Origin: Maylandia zebra
Taxonomy: Eukaryota > Chordata > Actinopteri > Cichliformes > Cichlidae
Length of the DNA: 64,000 nt
Assembly (NCBI RefSeq): GCF_041146795.1
Contig: NC_135187.1
Location: 22,265,056-22,329,055, forward strand
Reading direction: 5' to 3'
Below the pieces are notes generated by a model, which had not been told where the DNA came from, did no database searches, and saw nothing but the letters and a program-made list of their open reading frames with translations. How positions within the stretch are numbered: position 1 is the stretch's first letter; every line of letters begins with the position of its first letter. Of this stretch, positions 1 to 11,620 are shown piece by piece. The translations under genes and the position numbers were made by a program.

Positions 1-3000
1 TAGTCCTTGCTACAACTATATGACAGGGAAAAGTTTGGTACAAAAGGAGAAAGGGAAGGACAGGCAGAAGAGGAAAATAAAAAGTTGGAAAGTAATTCAA
101 GCAGATTTGAGGTTGAGAAAGAGAAAAGGCAACCAATGAAAGGCACATAGGGAGATACATGCATGGCCTACGGTGGAGTGGTTGATGCGGTGTGCCGGTT
201 TCATGTTTGTGCATGCATCTGTGTCAGATTGACTGTGGATGTTTAATGGGAACCCCTGAGCAGCCGGGGGAAACCCATCGTGTTCATTCAACTGCACAGA
301 TCTCAGGAAAAGCTATACTGAGGTTACTGTTCCTTTACGCACGTGTGAACGTATATGCACACCCTCCGTGTGTGCGTGTGTTTGCGAGAGGTTTGATGCG
401 GTCTGCTGATTTGTGCTGTTTCCACGGTGATTGGTTTCCATCAAGCGTCCGGGGGCTAAACCATCGACAACGTGCACTCTCTTTCCCTGCGACCTGACTC
501 CGTTTCATTTTTCAATTTCACTTTCATCAACTGCTGCCGCCTGTTTTTTCATTTTTCTATTTCCAGACGATGACAGAAAGCGTGTGAAGTGTGAAATTAG
601 AAAGAGCGTCTGTAAATAATGGCGTGTAACACGGAGTACACACACATGAACAAACACGGACGAGCACATACTCTGTTGCATAAGCTGCGAGACAGAACTC
701 ATTACCTTCAAACTGAGCGATTGGAAAAAGTGAACTGAATACTTAAACTTGCCTCTAAATGACATAATTACAAACAGAAGATAATAGTTGGACTTCTTAT
801 TTGATTTTATCAAGTGGGAATTCAGAATATTGTCCAAAACATGCAAAACAAGCCCACTGATAGTCTATGGCACTGACTGAGACACTATGAGCAGAGTTTA
901 AGGTCGATTTTCTATAAAGGAGCCCCTGTTCTATGTTGCTTTTTGGCACAACTTACATAAAGTCACACACATCTTATCCCCCCCCCCCACCTGGATTTAA
1001 CTGTCTGACAGAGTGAGATGTTGGCGTAGTGGAGCGCTGGAGAAGGAGGTCAGGGGCGCAAGGGCAGTCAGGTCCCTCCGACGTCCATCAAAATGACAGG
1101 TACCCCTGCTTTAAAACTCTGTGACCCACCCCAAAACCCAGTTTCCCTCCTTTTTTTCTGCAGACACACAAACGCGCCGAAACAGACACGCACACACGCT
1201 GAATTACTAGGCCTAAAAAGTAGCCCCGCAGCGAAGGAGACCAGCTCTCCGCAATTAGGACATTCTGCGGCCATGAAATCATTCTGAAAATTAGCTCCAG
1301 GAAGCAAGAGGAGGGAGACAAAGTCCTAAAGAAAGGCAAAAAAACGTGACTGTAAGAAAGCGGGTGAAGCTGGGGAGGAAGAAAGTGTTCTGGATCTCCT
1401 CAGCAGTCAAACAGACAGACCACATGTGCTGGCAAGGCGAGACTGAAAGAATTTAAAATTATTCCAGATAATGATGGCTGTTAAGATTAACAATTAATCC
1501 TCTACCCTCATGACACGTTAGATTTGGATACGGGGAAATGGCTCTAAGAGGTGCGAAAGGCCTCAAACAAGTATTCAGTCAGCTAAATTACACTTTCTGT
1601 TTATGTGTGTGTGTGCCTCCAGAAGCTGACAGTGTACAGGCCTCAGGTCCTGACAGGAGAAGGAACCAGGGTTTGGATCTCAGCTCATGACTGAAGAGAC
1701 CTGCTCTATGTTCTGTGGCAAAGTCTATTCTACATTCTGCAGATCTGCCGCTCTCCTGTCGCCTCTGGTTTACCCTGCTCTGACCTTCTGCCATTACACA
1801 AACAGCATCTGCCAGCGATCAACTCCAACAAACCTTAAGTAACAGCGGGACAACATCACCCTGTGCCACCCCAACCCTCAGGTCATCCTGTTTCCTAAGC
1901 TAAACATTTAAGAGATAGATTTGGGAATCACTTGCTGCTGGCCATCTTTGCTAACTTTAGAATAAATGAATGTGGGTCTAAATGTGTGTGTGTGGGTGAG
2001 CATGTGTGCGAGCCCAGCTGTGGGTTGTTAGTAGTGAACTCAGCTCAGTGGGAAAGGGGTACCAGATGGTTGGTGGGACAGAACGATTGAGAGTTGAAAA
2101 GAAGAGGTAAATCGCAATTAGGGAGGAGAAAGAAAAAAGTCTTTAAAACAGAGCAACATGGAGAAATCATAGAGCTGAGCAGACTCATGTTTTAAAGCTA
2201 AACATTTCCATTGTCTTAATCTAGTCTTAAACGCTCGCATTTAAGGCGACACAGTTGCTAAACAGTCGATAGCGGCTTTATAAATGTAGGGATCTAGGCA
2301 CGCGTCAATAGTATTCTTGGTCATGCATCATGTTGAATGTGCAAAAGAAAACACTTTCTTCCGTTCCACTTCTTGAAACTCCTGATTTGTCCCATGTAGT
2401 TTGACGTATCTGTGGGGGGGAATGAGACATCACGCTGTTCCAAAGTTCTGTAATTCGGGGTCATGTATAGTTAAAACAACATGTGTTTTTCTCCACATGG
2501 GGAAACTCTGACAGTCAAGCGAGGATCACGCGATTGGATGAACTGCTAATCAAGCAATGGGAGAGTTTGGAAATTCCTTGGGAGGCAGACAATGGAGGCA
2601 GTGCTATGTTTTTGTGGTATCCGGAGCAGCAGGCATTGGGAAATCAAGTTCAGCTGAACAGCCAGCCCCACACACACACAAACACACCTACGCACACACA
2701 CACAAACCATTTTTTGACACACATTTGGCAAGAGAAGCACCCGTCTTGATTAAAGGCTCTGTGCTTGATGCATGTTTCTGCTGATGACATGTTTCTTTCC
2801 CCAGTGCTGTCAGCGTGTATGGACATGTTAACTTTTCCGCTGCATGAACTCGCTTTTGTGTGTTGGTGTCCGTGACTCCAATCTGATTAACTGCTGTATC
2901 TTTCAGGTGTGCCTTATTCTCCTGCTCTTTAATCAGTTGAGGGCCTGCCATAACCGGAAGGAAACCCTTTTCCTGGAAGTGCTTGTCTGGCACTGTGCAG

Positions 3001-3754
3001 CTGGCCTCAGCATGGACTTAGTGCCACTCGGACAGCCATTGGACTGAGGAAAAGGAAAACCATTCTTGTCTTTAGCCATACCGAAATCCAGTTACTGTCA
3101 AATCTTGAATGGGAGGTTTGGTCTTCAGAGTGTTTGTTTTGAGCTGAGTCCGGGACGTCTTGCTGATGGATGTGACAGAAATACACACCGATTACGGTCC
3201 GTGACTCAACACCCGTGCATAAAATTTTCTAAAAATTTTCCTTTTTCAAACCAGTCAAACTTGGGTGAAGACCATCACGGATCACTGAGCCCTCACCCAG
3301 GCGCTGAGTGATGATGTCATACTTAGGAAACCACCACAGGGACAGCAGGAGGGAAAATACGAGCTGTAGCATGAAAACAGGGAAAAGACAGAGATTGGAG
3401 GTGACGGTTGTGATGTGGGAGAGTGTTTCTGGACGCCGTAGCTGAGAGAGTAGAGCGAGTGTGGTTGCTGGCTGGCCGAGGGTTTTTAATAAACAGCCTG
3501 TTGAAACATGACAGGACTATTGGGTGAAATCATTACTGTTTTACTGTGATGACTGATGTGACTCCCTGAACCTGGGAGTCTGAGCGGGTCAGGACAGTTA
3601 CTTTTGTTGATTGCTGTAGCTATTATCCCACCATGCTTACACGCCATTGTCTTCAAGTGGAAATTGATTTCACAGCCTGGTAAAAAAGATTATTTTAAAT
3701 AATTAAGTCAATACACAAATCAAAGTGTTTATTTACATACATTTGTTGGTCATG
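1..3754. other. gene desert, left end; no coding exon seen
   Basis: Open frames here are short, unsupported and mostly run through CA/GT-rich sequence. Two stretches look non-repetitive and rich in ATTA/TAAT words (1190-1300 and 1440-1545) and could be conserved non-coding elements. Another is 2190-2340. CA-rich patches lie at 2666-2706. Confidence 0.5.
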
Positions 3755-3974
3755 ACAGAGGGCTGCCCCACCCTCAGACTGGTTCTGCCAGAAATTTCTT
3801 CCTGTTAAAAGGAAGTTTTTCCTTCCCACTGTTGCCAACTGCTTACTTATAGATGGTCCTGTGATTCTTGCTATTATTGTAGCTTCTTTATCTTACAAAA
3901 AATCATCTCGAGGCAACGGTTGTTGTGATTTAGCACTATATAAATAAGAAAGGACTGAACTGAATTGAACTGAA
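3755..3974 (+). repeat. dispersed fish repeat, copy 1 (CCTGTTAAAAGGAAG...GAATTGAA tail)
   Basis: Contains TTCTTCCTGTTAAAAGG, TTTTTCCTTCCCACTGTTGCC and CACTATATAAATAA, and ends in repeats of GAACTGAATTGAA. The same order of motifs recurs at 50012-50224. From memory this is a very common interspersed repeat of percomorph fish, probably the 3' part of a LINE/SINE-type retroelement; the family name is not certain. Confidence 0.75.
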
Positions 3975-6900
3975 ACAGTTATTGTGTCTCAGCTTTCTCT
4001 ACAGCTGTTTTCACATATGCACTGCATGATTTGCCCAGTAGATGTGCATTTGGGAACTCAAATGTCAGATGCAATCGAAATAGAGACTGTCCACTCTCTA
4101 ACTCACAAGCTCCCTAGTACAAAGCCCATGTGATGCACCCATGTGTGAATAGCACAGTTAATATTGTTATGCATTCCCTGTCCTTGTCTTCAAACATTGA
4201 AAAAATTATTTTGTGTTTCTTATCCATTTGTTGATAAATCTTCTCTTTTGAAGGAGTTTTCAGTTATGACACAAAGCAAATTCTCAAGTACCAGCTCTAC
4301 TGTTTATGCAGTCCGCACTTCTTAAATGCAAACAGTTAATGTTACCAGGTGTAGATCTTATCTTTTGCGTGCCACATCTGGTCGTCTAGGCTCACACACC
4401 ATTTTGGCAAATCCAAATTTTTTCACATGGACTCATTTAAAAAAATGATACACATGGGCACTTCTAAAAACTACCGATAAACACACCTTGTAGCACTTAG
4501 TACGATTACGAAGCAGACTCCACAGCTCATGTAAACAGAGGCTATCTGTGGTATTGCAGCAGCCAAGGAAAACAGGCAAATAAGGATGTACCAACTACCC
4601 ACTCGTCACAGACATTGCTTGCAAAGGCAACGTGGAGGACACAGAGTATGCTGATGCAAGCAGAAAGCAACCTTGCCTACTTCAACAGACGTATTATGCT
4701 GCTGTTAGGGTGAAAGGTGAGAGGTTATAGGTGAGGGGGAGGGCGCGATGTGCCTCTGGATGATGGCGCTCTCCCTCATCCGCACACCAGCTGCCCCTCA
4801 TGCACACATACATATGCTGACATTCATGCGTAAGCACACTCTACACATTAACCCACTCAACCTCCGTCCCCCTGAGCACTAACCATTTCTAACAAAGACT
4901 TTTTCACCATTTGATGCCAGCATTATACAACCCCCACAGCCCTTTTTTCATGCAGGTGCTTCCTGTTTTTTCCAGATCTGTCCTGCGGTCAAGGTTTGAC
5001 ATTTAAGCAGCGCGCTGGGCTCCTCGTGATGGGTGACACATTGTATTAACCGAGGACTGGTCTATGTTTAAAAGAGATGCCATGCAGAACAGGAATAGCA
5101 GCCTAGCTGGAGTTGATACGGGGTGTTTTTGGTGCCGTGGAAGGGCACTATGGAGATGCAGTGGGTGCTGAAAGGCTGCAAGAGGTGTAAGCCTGTGGGG
5201 CAGATGTTAAACACACTGTGACTCAGGAGAGACAGCAAAGAGACAGGGCTACTGTCAGAGCACGATCGCTGCATAAAGTGGAAGAAAAAAAACAGGAACT
5301 GTTGATGAGAATGAGAGGTTGGAAGGGAGGGAAGTGAATTTCTTGCTTCAAAGAGAACAAAGTTCATCTTTCAAGATAAGTGCGAAACATTTACACGCTG
5401 AATCAATTCTAATCAAAGTGTGATCGAAGTGTGATCTTACAGCTGCGCTAAAGGAGATGCATATCTTGGGTACCAGACAGTACTCTTGATTTCTTTCGTG
5501 GTGTTTCGTTGTGGGTCTGAGCCGTCACTTTGATGGAAATGAGCACGGGCGCTGATTCTCGGGCCCGATCGACACGTGTGCTGGCCCGTGAGTGCTCCAA
5601 AGATCTCCCTTTCTCCTCCCTCCTCCTCTGTCATCCCTTCATCTCTTCCATGGTTTCCTCACTTGGTTTATTATTACAGTATAATCGCTTCCATCTGCCT
5701 GTCAAGCCACCGGGTAGACCGAGATCAGGAACAAAAGACAGTGAGAGCGAGAATGAAAAAAGAGGGCAGGATTTTTTTTTCACTCCAATACAAACACATC
5801 CCCTCCCTGCTCTCTCCTCCTCTCATAGTCCCTCATCAGAACAAATCAAAATGCTGCGGAGTCACTTTTCGCTTTCTGTTCAGGAAATTATAATTCAAAC
5901 TGACTTCTGGACAGCATCATGCACAATTAGGAATTCAGCAGCTCTGGGCAGGAAAATGTGATTCAAATTAGTGCTGTATTGCATTACTATTTACTCATGA
6001 TCTCGCCTGCCATCTCACACCCCTTCAGTTTCTCTCCGAGGCTGTCTCGTGAGGGTATTTGTTAGTGTGTGAATGCATGAATGCACTTACAAGTACAATG
6101 TATACACACACCCAGGAATTTATTTTGTTTCCTATATAAATTTCCTATGACCCCTCCAAGATTGCCAGCTGTAGCTAACAACATAAGCTTGTGTAGTTCA
6201 AATCCCAAACCACTCAGCGATGACCGGTGGCAATCAGCTGTGTTACAAACAAATCTGTTTGATGTGAACATCTTGGTTCAGTGAAGGGGCAACAGAATAC
6301 TCGCTGGCAAACCACACAGGACCCCCGGTTCTCTGATCTCGAATCAGATTAGCCTATCGGCCCAATTACAGCCAATCAAAGCCAATTAAATCCAATTATA
6401 ACCAATTATGGATAATTAGAATGCCCCAGAGATTGATAGTGCAGCAAGATGGGGCAGCAGCCTGTCACTTTCAAAAAACTGTGACACTCATCTTCTTCTT
6501 CTTTGGCCTCCCACTCCATCTTTGTCCAAAACACAGTGCTGGATTTTTTTTTTTTTTTCAAAGAATGCCGACCGACTTCAAAAACACTTCACGATAACAA
6601 GGGGAGTCTTAAAATATAAAGTACACGGGACTACATTTCTCATTTGTTTGCTTGCCCATCTCCGTTCTCTCCCTTCATTACTTCTAAATTATTGAGGTTC
6701 CCACTGAAAACTAAAACACTGAAATGAATGACCACATGTGCTGTGTGCCGTAACCTCTGCCAGTTTAAGATGGTTTTCCCTGCTGCTTTTCGAAGACATT
6801 TGACCACTTTGATTGTCAGCCATTTGCCGCAAAACAATCTTCTCTTTCGGCAGTTGGGTATTTTGGTAATGCGGTTTTGCAAGCTTCAAGTCAGAGAAAG

Positions 6901-8994
6901 CAAAGACTTGATTTGATTTCCAATTACTTCTAAAGTAATGTTCTTTAAAATATCAAATGCCATATTTCTGTATTTCCTGGGGTTTCCCTGTATGTGAATG
7001 TTTTTGCAATAGGTCAAGCCCTCTCACTGGGTGCTATGGAATGTCTATGGCTCGTGTTGTTGTACGGCCTTGAGTTTCACAGTGCCACGGTGCTGATGTT
7101 TAACTTGGGTTGATATGAGGTGCACAGACACATATTTCCATCTTTAAGACGTAGCACAGACCCGGAAAAACATGGAAAATGAAACAGGTTCGAAACTCAG
7201 ATCGAAATTGTTGATCCCTCAGGTTCATCGCTTTTGTCCATCAAACTTCAGGTTTCCTGTCAGTTAAAAGGTCAACCTCTGACCGTGTCCTGTCCTGCCT
7301 CCTATTATCACTCAGACCACTTAAGGCAGTTATGGTGCAGCCTTTCATTTCAGCAACTCTGTTTTCCATTCCAAAAAGCACTTGATGTTATCATTTTGAT
7401 TAAAATCACCACTCAGATATTTGGCTTTAATGGCTGACATAGAAAAATGAGGCCAGCCAAGATAAAGTGCATAAAGTGCGGGGCATAGTCTTTTGCTGTT
7501 CTGAGCGTTTCGAAGGCTGAAATAATTGCTACAAAATACTCACATAAAAGCTTCCTTCTGTTTGACTTAGTCAGATTTCCCAGATAGTGCCTGCAGGGTT
7601 TTCTTTTTGGATGATGGCCGAGCATGACTGAAATAACCATAGCCACAAAAGCTACGTGGTGACATACTGTAACCGTAACTTTGGATGAACCCCATCATCA
7701 GATAAAATTTGGGGTGTTTTTTTTTTTTTTTTTACATTAATTAGATTTTTTTTCCTGCATGTCTCTTCTGTGGTTCTTTCTCTTGGGTTATATAAGTTCA
7801 TATACTGTATATCTGTGTGTGTTTGGGGACGAGGGTTCAAAGGAAACTTGGAGGATAAACAAACAAACCTGCAGAACCATAGAGGGCTCAGCGCTGATTA
7901 CGTGGATTAAACTGACTCTCTTCCACTTTATTTTTCTAAGATAAACATCGCAGAAACCCTTGTGCGAGAAAAACTAAGCCAAAAGAGGATGGACACTGGT
8001 GAGCAGAGAGAGCTTGCACATGCAGATTTGCACACGCTCAGACGTAAAACGCAGCCACAAACAAATCTGTTTTGCATACACGCATACGCATTCCTTCATG
8101 CCTTCCCTGGCTCCTGCAATGAAGAGATTTCTTTAAGAGCTGTCAGTCAATGCTGATCACCATGGAAGTGACTTGAGCTCACAACAAAGACCCTTAAGAG
8201 TTTCTCATAAGGCAAAAAAGAAAGGCACACAGAGCAAAACAACAAAGAAGAAGACAGAAACAGACAGCGCGAGATTTACTGGGAGACAGCATCAACACTT
8301 GCAAAGCAAGGAGATTGAGTGACTGAGCAAGTGAGATGCCACGCAGATGAAGATGGATTGAATGGATGTGATGGACAAATAAGGCAGAAACATGCTGTGA
8401 TAAAGAGGTTGGGAGGCAGAATTGAGGGAGAGTTGGTAATAAGAGGAGAGTAGCTAGATAGAAAGGGGAAACAGATTTAACAAGCTTCTTACACCTATCC
8501 AATAATACCAAGATATATCTTTATATATGTATACACACCCATAATATGAAGTCAAGGTATAAAGATCTACACTGCTCATGTGTAAAACAAGCTTCCCTGA
8601 GTTTTCTCTGTGCATTTTAAAAGTCTGAAGACCTGTGTGGGTGGTGGAGGTTGGCCGAGGTGGCAAAGAAGCCAGAGGGAGCGTGGGACAGTGGGTCAAG
8701 AGGTGAGGGGGTCAACTGGTGCAAAGGGGGCTGGGGCAATGGGCCTGATGCTACGGGGCCAGATGGGAGTGTGGGCCTCGGGCAAAATGCCAGGCAGAAA
8801 GGCACTTGGGTGGGCTCACCGCCGGTCTGCTGGGAGAAAGGGCCATGTAGGGAGAGTCAAGGTCCAGAGGGTAAGGGTGGAGATACTCACTGGAGGACTT
8901 CCTAAAGCAAACTGAGCATCAAAGTAATCCATCCATGTAATGTTTTCAAAATGTGAAGCTCTAATAAAATCTTGACAACCGGACAATTTGTGCT
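3975..8994. other. gene desert; no coding exon seen
   Basis: AT-rich with short CA and T runs (T-runs near 6546-6558 and 7719-7733). A non-repetitive stretch at 5850-6000 contains AAATTATAATTC, ACAATTAGGAATTC and TTCAAATTAG and resembles a conserved non-coding element. The CCAAT/ATTA array at 6362-6420 is listed separately. Confidence 0.5.
6362..6420 (+). promoter_or_regulatory. 10-bp-phased array of CCAAT/ATTA motifs
   Basis: Six consecutive 10-bp units: five begin CCAAT (CCAATTA in four, CCAATCA in one) and the sixth reads ATAATTA. Each unit carries a core that can bind CCAAT factors or homeodomains, repeated once per DNA helical turn. It could be a decayed 10-bp minisatellite instead; function is not shown. 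Confidence 0.55.
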
Positions 8995-9130
8995 GAGAAG
9001 AGAAGAGAAGAGAAGAGAAGAGAAGAGAAGAGAAGAGAAGAGAAGAGAAGAGAAGAGAAGAGAAGAGAAGAGAAGAGAAGAGAAGAGAAGAGAAGAGAAG
9101 AGAAGAGAAGAGTTGAGTTGAGTTGAGTTT
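8995..9130. repeat. pentanucleotide microsatellite (AGAAG)n followed by (GAGTT)n
   Basis: About 23 uninterrupted AGAAG units from 8995 to about 9111, then about four GAGTT units. The translated Leu/Phe/Ser-rich frames here are artefacts of this repeat. Confidence 0.95.
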
Positions 9131-10838
9131 ATGCCCACAATAAACTGTTCGACATGAGGAATGCCACCCAGTCTGTCTGTCTTTCTCACGCACACACACA
9201 AACACTCCCAAATAAACAAACTGAACTCCTTCTCATACAGTTCACTGCCTATTTAGGTTTAGTCTAAAAACACTTTTCATCCCAGTTTTGAGTGAGAGGC
9301 ACAACTGAGAGGCAGTCAAGCAGCTCCTTAAGACTCAGTGACAAAGTGAGAGAAAGCAGCACAGAGCAGTGACAGACAGAGTGAAAGGGAGAAAGAGAGG
9401 GGAGGTGGAGAGACAGTGAAAAAAGACAGAGGCCATCAGTGGAAGCGAAAAATATCCACAGAGAGCGTAAAAGAGCGAGACTTTTTTTGAAAAGAGGCTG
9501 AGATGACTGGAGAAAGTCAAAGTGAGGCAAAGGGAATTGGAGGCCAAGAAGGAGAAAGAGTGAAGCGCACTGCAGAAAAAAAGAAAAAGAAAAAAGCGAG
9601 TGAGTTAAAAAGAGATTACTTTCAGGTTCAGAGAAGCTCTTTCTGGCTGTTTACTGGCTGTCACTCAGTGCCTGGCTCCTAGGGGGAGGGACGGCTGGCT
9701 CTCATTGGTGTCATTCACCTGTCAATCGGCCTGACAAGGAGACCATAGGGCCTCATGTTGTGGTGCGGAAACTGTCTGTCAGCCACGCAGCAGCTGCATA
9801 TGACATCATCCAAGATCAGGTTCGGAACATGGATAGAAAACTTTTGTCTGTGTGTGTGACAAAAAACACACACATGCATGTTATATTTCAAAAATGAGAC
9901 TATGGAAATGACATGGCATCAACACCTTTCGATTCCTAAAAGCACACATACAGTTGTGTACCTCAGTGTACGCAGATCACTGAAACACAAAACTGGACTC
10001 CCTGTAGATTGTACCTCATGGCCTTGCCAATCCTCTGGCTGTCCTCCCCTCAAATTTGCACCCCAAAAGTCCTTGTTACTGGCAGGGTAACGACCCTGTG
10101 GCATCTGTGCACTAGAACACACACACACACACACATATGTTCATACGCAGGAAAAGCAGATTTGCGCATACACAATCATGGCTGCAATTAGGCACATGCA
10201 TAAACACGCACAGCATAGATGAAGATCAGTGCACGAAAAGACTCTGTCTTGTTTACCTTGGCGCATACACACATGCACGCACACACACATAGCACAGAGA
10301 TGTCTTGGCAACAAGACAGCACCCATCTGTTCAGAGCTAATTTAACATGGTCACTAAAACAAAGAGGACAAAGGCCCATCTTGTAAATAATGATGAAGTG
10401 GCTGTCAACTGGAAAACACTTCTGGCTCTTGTGTGTATGATTTACTTTATCCATCTCTATTGGTTTACACAGCACAAAGCAGCTCTTCTAGTAGATAAAG
10501 TAACGAGCTGTGGGCGCTTGCATTTTGCTCTCACTCATTCTCTGTGGGAAAAATCAGGGTCTGATTTGGATGTGAACACAGTGCGTGTCAATCACTGTCT
10601 TCTCATGATTATGCATGTGTTATAACAAGAGATCTCCAGTATATTGTGTAGTTTACATTAGTTTCATATTTCACAGTCAGGATGGTAAAAAGAAAATCAG
10701 CATAAAAATAACATATCTGCTTTTTTGTAATAGCTAAAATTTCCCAAACCTTAAAAAGCAGTGAAAATGAGCACCGTCTGTATGAAGAGCAACATCAAAG
10801 TACTACTTACTGCTTTATTTTGTAATGTTTACATTTGA
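9131..10838. other. gene desert; purine-rich block and CA tract
   Basis: 9290-9610 is strongly GA-rich on the + strand (many GAGAG and AAAGAG words). A (CA)11-type tract is at 10112-10134. No coding exon recognised. Confidence 0.5.
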
Positions 10839-11620
10839 AGTGCTGTGGAAAAGATTTTCACTCCAAAATCACTCCAAAATCTTCTATTTTTTGTGTGTAT
10901 CTCATACTAAACTGTACCAGATCAAATATGAAAAAATGAAACAAAAAGTTGCAAATAATAAAGATATATAAAGGAAAATGATTATAAAAAAGCGTATCTG
11001 CCTGTGCAGAAATGTCCTCCCTCACCCCTCCTATTATTTAATAAATCAAACAACCCAAACACATTGATATTGATTGAAGATGGGCTGGACGCACCCAGAC
11101 CTGATTACTACCAACCCTGTTCAATCAAATCAAGCAGTATGAGGTAAGCTGTAAGGTATCATGAATAACACACAATGTTGCAAAAAAAAAGAAAAGAAAA
11201 AGAAGATATCCGAGAAGAAAGAGGCAGAGGGTGAAAGGTTGCTGTTTCTGAAGCTCTGGGACTTCGCAGTTTTGCTCTGAGAGACATTATCTACAATTGG
11301 TGAAGACTTAGAACAATACTGACTGTTCCCAAACAAGACAGACCTACCAATATTCCTCTGAGAGCTTTGAGGTGACTCATGCAGTAGGTCACAAAACCTG
11401 CTCATTACTACAACTGTTCAAAGGGTATCAGGCATAAACAGATTCCCAAAATCAAATCCTCAATTTTACAAAAAGAGGTTTATGCAGCAGTCAAGCAAGC
11501 AGATAAGAGAACAGTCAGAGGAACAGAATGAGTCAAAGGGGGAGTTCTGCTCTCTGCCAAAAAATCCTGAAGGACATCAAGGTGTCAGTTTTGTAGCTGA
11601 AGACCAAACATGCATTGCTC
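10839..11620 (+). mobile_element. degenerate Tc1-like transposon fossil
   Basis: The 5' part (GTGCTGTGGAAAAGATTTTCAC) and ACCTGATTACTACCAA...CCTGTTCAATCAA match the non-coding front of fish Tc1 elements as I recall them. A decayed frame at about 11240-11320 reads VSEALGLR and RDIIYNW, the transposase helix-turn-helix. AAATCCTGAAGGACATCAAGG (11563-11583) resembles the later catalytic region, so the middle is deleted. Stops and frameshifts show it is inactive. Confidence 0.65.

Noticed and set aside
2435..2460. CAAAGTTCTG word resembling the mir-148 5' arm
   Set aside because: No matching 3' arm or hairpin follows within 100 bp.
8816..9219. Two long minus-strand open frames rich in LFSSL repeats
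   Set aside because: They are translations of the AGAAG pentamer microsatellite.
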